Assembly (NCBI GenBank): GCA_029974035.1
Contig: JARKQG010000086.1
Location: 1-38,911 of the forward strand
Length of the DNA: 38,911 nucleotides
Source of the DNA: Eubacteriales bacterium
GTDB taxonomy: Bacteria > Bacillota_A > Clostridia > Christensenellales > Aristaeellaceae
Reading direction: 5' to 3'
Below, in pieces: positions 7,921 to 15,034 of this stretch. Both the position numbers and the translations under genes were made by a program. Numbering within the stretch: position 1 is the first letter of the stretch; every line of letters starts with the position of its first letter. The notes below the pieces were generated by a model. It was not told the origin of the DNA. It saw only the letters and a program-made list of their open reading frames with translations, and searched no databases.

Positions 7921-9429
7921 TTATGCTCCTCCCAACGCCAGTTTCAGAATATCTTCCTGCGAGGCCGCGGACACGTCGGTGAATTCACCGGTGATGCGTC
8001 CGCCCGCCATGACCAGGATGCGGTCGCTCATGCCGATCAGCTCCGGCATTTCCGAGGAGATCATGATGATCGCGATGCCGGACCGGGCCAGATCGACCAT
8101 CATGTTGTAGATTTCGGCCTTGGCGCCCACGTCGATGCCCCGGGTGGGCTCGTCCAGGATCAGCACCTTCGGCTTGGACAGCAGGCACTTGGCCAGCACC
8201 ACCTTTTGCTGGTTCCCGCCGGACAGCGTGCCCGCCAGGTCCTGGATGCCGTTCATCTTGACGGTCACCTGTCTTGTGATGCCGTCGACCAGCTCCCGCT
8301 CCCGGCGGTGGTTCATGAAGCCCGAGCGGCTGTACTGGTCCTCGTTCTGGATGGACACGTTTTCGCGGATGGACCGGCACAAAATCAGCCCCAGCGCCTT
8401 GCGGTCCTCGGAGGCCAGCGCAATGCGGTGGCGCTTGGCGTCCCTGGGGTGGCGGATGGCCACGGGCCGGCCGCCGACGGAGAGCTCGCCGGAATCCAAA
8501 GGATCGTAGCCCACCAGCGCCCGCATCACCTCGCTGCGGCCCGCGCCCACCAGGCCCGCAAAGCCCAGGATCTCGCCGGCCCGCACATCAAAGGAAATGT
8601 TTTCAAATACGCCCTTGCGGGTGAGCGCCTTGGCCGACAGCGCCACATCGCCCCTTTGGGCGCCGCTTCGCGGGTAGCCGCTGGAAAGCGCGCGGCCCAC
8701 CATCATGGAGATGATCCGGTCCCGCGTGGCCTCGTCCCGCGTCAGACAGCCGATCATCTGGCCGTCCCGCAATACCGAGATGCGGTCGGACAGCTCGAAC
8801 ACTTCCTCCATGCGGTGGGAAATGTAGATGATGCCCACGCCGCTCTTTTTCAGAAGGCCGATGGTCTTGAAAAGCTCCCGCGTCTCCGTCTCCGACAGGG
8901 AGGAGGTGGGCTCGTCCATGATGATCACGCGGGCGTTGTAGGACACCGCCTTGATGATCTCCATCATCTGGATCTGGGCGATGGAGAGCTGGCTCATCTT
9001 CATGGAAGGGGACACGCGGTCCGCCATGTGGTATTCTTCCAGCAGCGCCTGCGCGCGGGCGTTCTGCGCCCTTCTGGAAATGAAGTGGGTGCGCCCCACC
9101 CGCGCCTCGCGGCCGACGAACACGTTCTCCGCCACCGTCATGGCGGGAATGGGGTTGAGTTCCTGATGGATCATGGTGATGCCCAGGTTCAGCGCGTCCC
9201 GGGCGCTCCGGATCTCCACGGGCTTGCCCTCGAACAGGATTTCGCCGCTGTCGCCGCGGTAGATGCCCATGATGATCTTCATCAGCGTCGACTTGCCCGC
9301 GCCGTTTTCGCCCATCAGCGCGTGCACCTCGCCGGCACGGATGGAAAAATCGACGCCGGAGAGGACGGGGACCCCGAAGAAGGCCTTGCTGACGTTTTTG
9401 ACTTCCAGGACGCTCCTCTGCTCCGTCAC
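7921..9429 (-). CDS. Sugar ABC transporter ATP-binding protein (RbsA family, two ATPase domains)
   Basis: This 502-residue protein has two fused nucleotide-binding domains. The first has Walker A GENGAGKST, signature LSIAQIQ and Walker B VIIMDEPTSSL. The second has a degenerate Walker A (GLVGAGRSE), signature LSGGNQQ and Walker B VLILDEPTRGIDVGAKAEI. This asymmetry is normal for RbsA/MglA proteins. The open frame extends 31 codons further upstream, but that part is unlike the family and crosses the promoter region. A GTG at 9429 follows GGAG by 8 nt and gives the family length. It is the first gene of the operon, about 43 nt after the predicted transcription start. Confidence 0.92.
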   Translation of the reverse strand: MTEQRSVLEVKNVSKAFFGVPVLSGVDFSIRAGEVHALMGENGAGKSTLMKIIMGIYRGDSGEILFEGKPVEIRSARDALNLGITMIHQELNPIPAMTVAENVFVGREARVGRTHFISRRAQNARAQALLEEYHMADRVSPSMKMSQLSIAQIQMMEIIKAVSYNARVIIMDEPTSSLSETETRELFKTIGLLKKSGVGIIYISHRMEEVFELSDRISVLRDGQMIGCLTRDEATRDRIISMMVGRALSSGYPRSGAQRGDVALSAKALTRKGVFENISFDVRAGEILGFAGLVGAGRSEVMRALVGYDPLDSGELSVGGRPVAIRHPRDAKRHRIALASEDRKALGLILCRSIRENVSIQNEDQYSRSGFMNHRRERELVDGITRQVTVKMNGIQDLAGTLSGGNQQKVVLAKCLLSKPKVLILDEPTRGIDVGAKAEIYNMMVDLARSGIAIIMISSEMPELIGMSDRILVMAGGRITGEFTDVSAASQEDILKLALGGA

Positions 9430-9478
9430 TTCGCCTGCTCCTCTACGCGGCCGGTATCGGTGTGGATCGCGTAATGAG

Positions 9479-9507
9479 AGTGTAGAAGAAAAACATTTTT
9501 CTGTCAA
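9479..9507 (-). promoter_or_regulatory. Sigma-A promoter of the sugar operon
   Basis: On the minus strand, TTGACA (9502-9507) and TACACT (9479-9484) are separated by exactly 17 bp. Transcription would start near 9472, giving a short leader before the GTG of the ATPase gene. The spacer contains an operator-like palindrome. Confidence 0.8.
9488..9501. promoter_or_regulatory. Operator-like palindrome in the sugar-operon promoter
   Basis: GAAAAACATTTTTC has 6-bp perfect arms around a 2-bp centre and fills most of the promoter spacer. It matches the sites at 9675-9688 and 10787-10799, as expected for the adjacent LacI-family protein. A repressor bound here would block polymerase. Confidence 0.65.
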
Positions 9508-9581
9508 GGTTTTTCTGGGCAACTAGATGAATTTGTGTAGTTTGACGGGGGATTCTGGCACCAAAACGCCGGGTTTTCAAT

Positions 9582-9619
9582 AAAAACCTGTCCGGAAGCG
9601 GAAAAAAATACCTCCGGAC
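9582..9619 (-). terminator. Possible terminator of the lacI gene
   Basis: On the minus strand a 7-bp stem (9613-9619 with 9590-9596) and a 16-nt T-rich loop are followed three bases later by five T. It lies about 75 bp after the lacI stop. The long loop makes it a weak call. Confidence 0.4.
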
Positions 9620-9674
9620 GGCCGCAAAAGTCGGGCGGAGGCGCAAAAAAGTGTGGATTCACAGAAAAACACCG

Positions 9675-9688
9675 GAAAAACGTTATGC
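9675..9688. promoter_or_regulatory. Second operator-like site downstream of lacI
   Basis: GAAAAACGTTATGC shares GAAAAACGTT with the site in the lacI leader. It lies 3 bp beyond the lacI stop and about 180 bp upstream of the operon promoter, a distance at which LacI-type tetramers can loop DNA. The right arm is imperfect. Confidence 0.4.
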
Positions 9689-9691
9689 GCG

Positions 9692-10768
9692 CTACCAGTC
9701 CACCATGATCCAGTCCTCCGGCGCGTTGGCGGAGGTGGACTTGCGCACCACCAGCCGGGATTCCAGCTCCACCCTGCGGGGGGGCATCGGGTCGCCCTGC
9801 CGCTGGATGCGGGCCAGCAGAAGCCGCGCCGCCTCAATGCCCATGTGCCGCTTGCGGATGTGGATGGTGGACAGCGGCGTTTCCATGACGCTGGCGATGA
9901 ACACGTCGTCGTAGCCGATCACCTTGATGTCGTCGGGTACGCGCCGGCCCGCCTCGCTGATGGCGCGCAGCGCGCCCACGCTCATCTGGTCGTTGGCGAT
10001 AAACACGCCGTCGATGTCCGGCATCTGGCTCAGCAGCTCGCGCATGGCGGCGTAGCCGCTGCGGTGGGTGTAGTCGCCGTTGGCGATCATGCGCTCGTCC
10101 ACCGCGAAGCCCGCGCCCTCCATCTCGTTTTTGAAGCCGGTGATGCGGTCCTGGGCCACGCGGGTGAAGATGGGGCCGGTGATGTGGCCGATCCTGCGGC
10201 AGCCCACGTCCAGCAGGTGCCTCGTCGCCTTTTCCGCGCCCTTGATGGAGTTGGTGTACACCGAATCCACGCCGTACTTGGAGAAGTCCGTTTCGATGGA
10301 AACCAGCGCCACCTTTTTCTGGTCGTCGGTCATGCGCAGGATCTTCTTCATCTGCAGCGGCTCAATGCTCTCCGGAAAGATGGAGGAGAACACGATGCCG
10401 TCCACCCGGCTGTGCACCAGGTGCGCCAGCCCCTCCATCACCCGCTCGATGCTGCCGAACTGGTCGTTGAGGCCGTTGGAGTCGATGATGATCATGTTGT
10501 AGCCGTTTTTGTTGAACACCTCAAACAGCCCCTTGATGACATAGGGGTAGAACAGTCCGCAGATGTCGGTGGCGATGACGCCGATGTTGCGGCTGTGACG
10601 GCTCTTCATGCTCTTGGCCACCGGATCGGGCCGGTAGTTGAGCTCCTGCACGGCGATGCGCACGCGCTTGGTCAGTTCCTCCGACACGAATTTGGACTGG
10701 TTGATCACGTTGGAAACGGTCGATATGGAAACGCCGGCGCGCTTGGCGACATCCTTGATGCTGACGAT
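9692..10768 (-). CDS. LacI-family transcriptional regulator with an ATC at the start position
   Basis: The protein has an N-terminal helix-turn-helix (SIKDVAKRAGVSISTVSNVIN) and a ligand-binding domain beginning RNIGVIATDICGLFYPYVIKG, the standard LacI/GalR plan. It would sense a sugar and repress the neighbouring transport operon. No ATG, GTG or TTG lies in frame ahead of the helix-turn-helix; a TAG stop blocks the frame five codons above. AAGGAGG is placed 8 nt before the codon ATC at 10766-10768, exactly where a normal start (M-VSIKDVAKRAG) would be. From there the product is 358 residues. The first canonical start (GTG, 10708) would cut off the DNA-reading helices. This is either a rare ATC start, a mutated regulator, or an assembly error. 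Confidence 0.88.
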   Translation of the reverse strand: MVSIKDVAKRAGVSISTVSNVINQSKFVSEELTKRVRIAVQELNYRPDPVAKSMKSRHSRNIGVIATDICGLFYPYVIKGLFEVFNKNGYNMIIIDSNGLNDQFGSIERVMEGLAHLVHSRVDGIVFSSIFPESIEPLQMKKILRMTDDQKKVALVSIETDFSKYGVDSVYTNSIKGAEKATRHLLDVGCRRIGHITGPIFTRVAQDRITGFKNEMEGAGFAVDERMIANGDYTHRSGYAAMRELLSQMPDIDGVFIANDQMSVGALRAISEAGRRVPDDIKVIGYDDVFIASVMETPLSTIHIRKRHMGIEAARLLLARIQRQGDPMPPRRVELESRLVVRKSTSANAPEDWIMVDW

Positions 10769-10786
10769 GGCGTCCCCCTCCTTCTA

Positions 10787-10799
10787 TAAAACGTTTTTC
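10787..10799. promoter_or_regulatory. Operator-like site in the lacI leader
   Basis: TAAAACGTTTTTC contains the 10-bp palindrome AAAACGTTTT with a central CG, typical of LacI/GalR-family operators. It sits at about +6 to +18 from the predicted lacI transcription start, so bound protein would block lacI transcription. Confidence 0.65.
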
Positions 10800-10811
10800 C
10801 GCATGCATATG

Positions 10812-10840
10812 ATTATCGGCCATTTTTCCGCCGTTGTCAA
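10812..10840 (-). promoter_or_regulatory. Sigma-A promoter of the lacI gene
   Basis: On the minus strand, TTGACA (10835-10840) and GATAAT (10812-10817) are 17 bp apart. The predicted start near 10805 gives a leader of about 37 nt that contains the operator-like site and the AAGGAGG ribosome site. Confidence 0.8.
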
Positions 10841-11197
10841 GATGCGGCGCGGAGCGCGAGGCGGGCGTGCCCTGACGGAGGTGATATATTCTATTATTAT
10901 TAAAACAACTGATAACAATCGACAATGATGGACAATACAATGTAATTGGCATAGCCGATCTCTTCTGCAAGGGCAAAATCGTCGAAAGGCGATGATGCAA
11001 AGCATCGGTCTAAGGCGCGAAGGCGCCATGGCGGACATGCTGCCGGAAGCCGTATTGCCGCGGCTGGGCAGCTTTTTGTTTGTCCGTTGCGCGCCCCTGC
11101 CGCCGACCGACTCCGCAGATAAGCCCTGTGCGCAGGTTAAAGCGGCGCGCCGGGCCTTGCGCAGGGTCTCCCGTCCCGATTCGAAAGGAGGAGCCTC
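10841..11197. other. 357-bp gene-free stretch between lacI and the repeat-protein pseudogene
   Basis: This contains an A+T-rich core (about 10880-10970) with alternating TATT/TTA runs and a possible plus-strand -10 box, TACAAT, at 10936-10941 without a convincing -35. Small hairpins occur near 10990-11030. No credible gene is present. It probably carries the promoter of the following gene. Confidence 0.4.
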
Positions 11198-12632
11198 ATG
11201 AGCAATCATCTGTGGCACGGCATTCTGTCCTTTTTCCTCGCGGTACTTTTGATGTCAACGGCGCTTCGGTGTGGCTGACCGCGCAGGCAGGGTCGCTGAA
11301 GAAGAACCAGAACGGCGCGAACGGTTCGGCGTCCTTTACGGTGCCGGCGGGCACCTACAGCCTGAAGCTTAAAAAGGGCGGCATGCTGTACCAGGAAGTG
11401 ATTCAGGTTCAGGGCGCGAGCCAGACCTGCAATGTGCCGATGTCCACGGTGACGGTCAACATCCCGTCCATTCCCGGCGTAATGGTGCGGCTGAGCGCGG
11501 GCGGGAGCGCGTCGCTGTCCGCCAGCGGCGTCACCGGGCAGGCGGTCTTCGCGGTATTCCAAAATCAGGAATTCCGGCTGAGTGTGACGAAGGACGCCAT
11601 GGCCCACAAGGCGGACATTTCCTGCGGGACGCAAGCGGTCGTCTACGATGTGCCGGTCTGCCGCATCATCGCCAACTTCCCCGGCATGAAGGCCTCGCTG
11701 CTGGAGGCGAAGTTTGGCGGCGAACGGGTCGCAAGCAAGCGCAATATCAGCGACACCGGCGATCTCTACGTGTTCCAGAACACGCCCTATGACGTCAGCC
11801 TGGAGATTGGCGGGAACGCCTTCTCCTACCAGGGGCTGGATTGCCGCGTAAACAAACTGGTGCTGGGCGATGCCACGCTGACGGTCAACTTTCCCAGGGT
11901 GAAGAGCGTGAACGCGGTGCGGCTGGTGGGTGGCAAGACCTATTCGCAGGCCTACAAGGACGATTCCGCCACCTTCTCCGTGCCCAACGGCGTGTACCAG
12001 CTCCTGGTCAGGGAGGGCAGCATGGAGCACACCGCCACGGCATACGTGGTGGCGAGCAGCGTGTACAACGTGCCCATGACGACGTTGACGGTGAACTTTG
12101 CGGGCGTGTGCGCGCAGAACATGGCGGTGCTGGTGGATGGCGCGTGGTGATGGATACCGGCTGGTGCGGCAACACAAAGACCTTTGCCGTGTTTGATGGG
12201 CAGACCTACGGCGTCCGCGTCAGGCGCTACGCCATGGAGCACAACGAAACCGGCATTGCGGTCAGCGGAGACAGAACCTATCGCGTGCCCTTTACCAACC
12301 TGACGGTCAGCTTCCCCCGGCGCGTCCGGCGTCACGGTGGTTCTCGCCAAGGGCGGGACGGAGTTTGGCAGGGTGACCGGCGCGGCCGACAGCGCCCTGA
12401 TCAGGTTCTTCAGGGACAACGAATACGACCTGAGCGCCGCCCAGGGCGACAAGACCCACACACCGTGCATTGCACCCTGGACAGTCGGACCTATAGCGTG
12501 CCGCTGGGCGATCTGGGCATCACCGCCGCCCGGGAGCCCGCTTTGATCACGCGGCTGATCACGGACAGGCTGGGGATCCGGGTTTCAACGCTGGTGTCGC
12601 TGCTTGCGCGGCTGCTGTACAGCCTGCTCTGA
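11198..12632 (+). pseudogene. Frameshifted gene for a secreted tandem-repeat protein
   Basis: AAAGGAGGAG precedes an ATG at 11198 that reads MSNHLWHGILSFFLAVLLM, a signal-peptide-like start, then stops in frame. The coding signal continues in the next frame (about 11260-12150), shifts near 12140-12150, shifts again in a run of five C at 12314-12318, and again near the CACACAC at 12450-12460, ending at 12632. Joined together it gives about six units of roughly 70 residues. Each starts like TVTVNIPSIPG or TLTVNFPRVKS, has a central F-V-x-N-G-x-Y strand, and ends near YNVPMT. The C-terminus is a hydrophobic LVSLLARLLYSLL. I do not recognise the family; the pattern suggests beta-sandwich surface repeats. 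Four shifts suggest decay, though sequencing indels in short runs cannot be excluded. Confidence 0.7.
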
Positions 12633-12753
12633 CGAAGGCCCCGGCCCCCCCGGAATCGCCCTGAACCCGCCGCCGGCTTGATGCCGGCGGCGGGTTTGTG
12701 TCCGGAAAATTATGGCGGAAAGCGGGCACCTTCGGAAAATTTGCGCCGGGGCA

Positions 12754-12782
12754 TTGACGGGGCGCGCCGCCGACCCTATAAT
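12754..12782 (+). promoter_or_regulatory. Sigma-A promoter of the marR-ABC exporter operon
   Basis: TTGACG (12754-12759), a 17-bp spacer and a perfect TATAAT (12777-12782). Transcription would start near 12789, directly in front of the inverted repeat. Confidence 0.88.
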
Positions 12783-12793
12783 GTGAAGCACGG

Positions 12794-12818
12794 AAACAGT
12801 TTAGCATATAAACTGTTT
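12794..12818. promoter_or_regulatory. MarR-type operator, perfect inverted repeat
   Basis: 10-bp arms AAACAGTTTA and TAAACTGTTT are perfect and separated by GCATA. The site covers about +5 to +29 of the transcript and lies 22 bp before the marR ATG, a usual place for MarR autoregulation. Confidence 0.8.
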
Positions 12819-12840
12819 TCCCTACGAACGGAGGGAGCTT

Positions 12841-13293
12841 ATGGAGCAACAGCGACAGCTGGCCGAGCGCTTTTTTACCGTTACCGGGGACATGCGCCGC
12901 TATCTGATGCAGTCCAAGCCCTTTGGCGGCATCACCCACAGCGAAATGCCCATCCTGCACCTGATTGAAGGGTGCGAAAGGCACGGGGAGCGCGCGTCGA
13001 CCACGGGGTTGAGCGCCCGGATGGGCCTGTCGAAATCCTCGGTTTCGCAGACGCTGGGCACCATGGAGGAAAAGGGGTGGATACGCCGGTCGATTGACCC
13101 GGACAACCGGCGGCAGACGGTCATCGACCTGACGGACGAGGGCCGCCGGAAGATGCAGGAAATCTTCGAGGAGGGCGTCGAGCGGATCGGCAACATCCTG
13201 GAGAACATGGGCCGGGCGGACGCCGAGCGGTTTCTCGAGCTGATGGAGAAGTTTCTGGCCGGCGCAAAGATTGAATTTCAGCGGAAAGCGTGA
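12841..13293 (+). CDS. MarR-family transcriptional regulator
   Basis: This 150-residue winged-helix protein is of normal MarR length. The recognition helix region reads LSARMGLSKSSVSQTLGTMEEKGWIRRSIDPDNRRQTVIDLTDEGR, where the D-x-R-R-x wing motif (DPDNRRQTV) is canonical. It would dimerise and bind the inverted repeat in its own leader, releasing it when a drug or phenolic ligand binds. The GGAGGGAG ribosome site is close to the ATG. It is the first gene of an operon with two ABC exporter subunits and two adaptors, and the exporter start lies 7 bp after its stop, so it most likely controls that exporter. The ligand is unknown. Confidence 0.9.
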   Translation: MEQQRQLAERFFTVTGDMRRYLMQSKPFGGITHSEMPILHLIEGCERHGERASTTGLSARMGLSKSSVSQTLGTMEEKGWIRRSIDPDNRRQTVIDLTDEGRRKMQEIFEEGVERIGNILENMGRADAERFLELMEKFLAGAKIEFQRKA

Positions 13294-13300
13294 GGGTGTA

Positions 13301-15034
13301 TTGAAGAAACTGGCTGGCACCCTGGTCCCCTACACCGGCTATGTGCTGATCGCGGTGGCGCTTCTTTTCGTGCAGGCGATTTGCGATCTGACGCTGCCGG
13401 ACTACATGTCCGACATCGTCAACACCGGTGTCATGGATTCAAACATCCCCTACATCTGGCAGATGGGCGGCAAGATGCTGCTGATCTCGCTGGCGAGCGC
13501 GGGGGCGTCGATCCTGGTGGGCTACATTGCGGCCTTCGTGGCGGCCAACGTGGCGGGCGATCTGCGCAGCCGCGTCTTTCAGAAGGTGGAGTCCTTTTCA
13601 AACGCGCAGTTTGACCGGTTTTCCACGGCGTCGCTCATCACCCGCACCACCAACGACGTGACGCAGGTGCAGACGCTTCTGGTGATGGCGATCCGCTTTG
13701 TGTTCTACGCGCCCATCATGGGCGTGGGCGGTGTGATCCACGCGGTGCAGAAGTCCGCTTCGATGACCTGGATCATCGCCATCGCGGTAATCTGCCTGAT
13801 CGGTCTGATCCTGTTGCTGCTGGCGCTGGTCATGCCGCGGTTCATGTCCATTCAGAACCTTCTGGACCGCATCAACCGCGTCGCCCGGGAGAACCTGGAG
13901 GGCATGCTGGTCATCCGCGCGTTCAACACCCAGCGGTTTGAGGAGGCGCGCTTTGACAAGGCCAACGCGGATTTTGCGGGGACGAACCTCTTTGTCAACC
14001 GCGCGATGAGCGTGATGATGCCCGCGATGATGCTCATCATGAACCTGACCACGCTGACCATCGTATGGGTCGGCGCCCGGCAGGTGACCACCTTTGACAT
14101 GAAGATCGGCGACATGATGGCGTACATGCAGTACGCGATGCAGATCATCATGGCGTTCCTGTTCCTGGCGATGATGTTCATCCTGGTGCCCCGGGCCATC
14201 GTATCCAGCGACCGCATCCAGGAAGTGCTGGAGACAGAGCCCACCATCCTGGACCCGGAGCGGCCCGAGGCGTTTGCGGAACCCTTCGTCGGCGAGGTGC
14301 GCTTTGAGGACGTCTGCTTCCGCTACCCCGGCGGCGAGGACGACGTGCTCAGCGGCATTGACTTTACCGCGCGGCCCGGGACCACCACCGCCTTCATCGG
14401 CGCCACCGGCAGCGGCAAGTCCACGCTGATGAGCCTTCTGATGCGCTTTTATGATGTGACCGGCGGGCGCATCCTGGTCTCCGGGCGGGACATCCGGAGC
14501 GTGCGCCTTTCGGATCTTCGCGGAAAGATCGGCTACGTGCCGCAAAAGAGCGTGCTGTTCTCCGGCACGATCCGCTCCAACCTGGCCTATTCGGACCCGG
14601 CGATGCCCATGGACGCCGTCCGGCGCGCCGCGGCCATCGCCCAGGCGGCGGACTTCATCGAGGGAAAACCCGACGGCTACGAGGACCCCATCGCCCAGGG
14701 CGGCACCAATGTGTCCGGCGGCCAGAAGCAGAGGCTGTCCATCGGCCGCGCCATCGCCAAGGACGCCCCCATCTACGCCTTTGACGACAGTTTTTCCGCG
14801 CTGGACCTCAAGACCGACGCGCGGCTGCGCGAGGCGCTGGGCCGGGAGCTTGCGGGGGCGACGATCCTGATCGTGGCCCAGCGGGTGTCCACGGTGATGA
14901 ACGCGGATCAGATCGTGGTGCTGGACGGCGGGCGGATCGTTGGCGTGGGTACCCACCGGGCGCTGCTGGAAAGCTGCCCGGTCTACCGTGAAATCGCCGC
15001 TTCGCAGCTCAGTGAGGAGGAATTGCTCAAATGA
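13301..15034 (+). CDS. Heterodimeric ABC exporter, subunit with degenerate ATPase site
   Basis: This 577-residue fused membrane-ATPase half-transporter has six N-terminal membrane helices (first near residues 12-30), then Walker A GATGSGKST, Q-loop VPQKSVLFSGTI, signature VSGGQ, and Walker B IYAFDDSFSALD. The Walker B ends in Asp rather than Glu and the switch position reads IVAQRVST, with Gln for His. This is the degenerate-site half of TM287/288- or LmrCD-like heterodimers. I chose the TTG at 13301 (MLKKLAGTLVPYTG), preceded by GAGG. A TTG 30 bp upstream overlaps the marR end and has no ribosome site. Its stop overlaps the next ATG by four bases, so both halves are made together. Confidence 0.88.
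   Translation: MKKLAGTLVPYTGYVLIAVALLFVQAICDLTLPDYMSDIVNTGVMDSNIPYIWQMGGKMLLISLASAGASILVGYIAAFVAANVAGDLRSRVFQKVESFSNAQFDRFSTASLITRTTNDVTQVQTLLVMAIRFVFYAPIMGVGGVIHAVQKSASMTWIIAIAVICLIGLILLLLALVMPRFMSIQNLLDRINRVARENLEGMLVIRAFNTQRFEEARFDKANADFAGTNLFVNRAMSVMMPAMMLIMNLTTLTIVWVGARQVTTFDMKIGDMMAYMQYAMQIIMAFLFLAMMFILVPRAIVSSDRIQEVLETEPTILDPERPEAFAEPFVGEVRFEDVCFRYPGGEDDVLSGIDFTARPGTTTAFIGATGSGKSTLMSLLMRFYDVTGGRILVSGRDIRSVRLSDLRGKIGYVPQKSVLFSGTIRSNLAYSDPAMPMDAVRRAAAIAQAADFIEGKPDGYEDPIAQGGTNVSGGQKQRLSIGRAIAKDAPIYAFDDSFSALDLKTDARLREALGRELAGATILIVAQRVSTVMNADQIVVLDGGRIVGVGTHRALLESCPVYREIAASQLSEEELLK

Noticed and set aside
9430..9522. Upstream extension of the ATPase gene by 31 codons
   Set aside because: The added residues are unlike RbsA proteins and overlap the TTGACA/TACACT promoter; GTG at 9429 has a ribosome site.
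10521..11000. 159-codon minus-strand frame crossing the lacI start
   Set aside because: It is out of frame with the LacI protein and crosses the promoter and operator; no motif.
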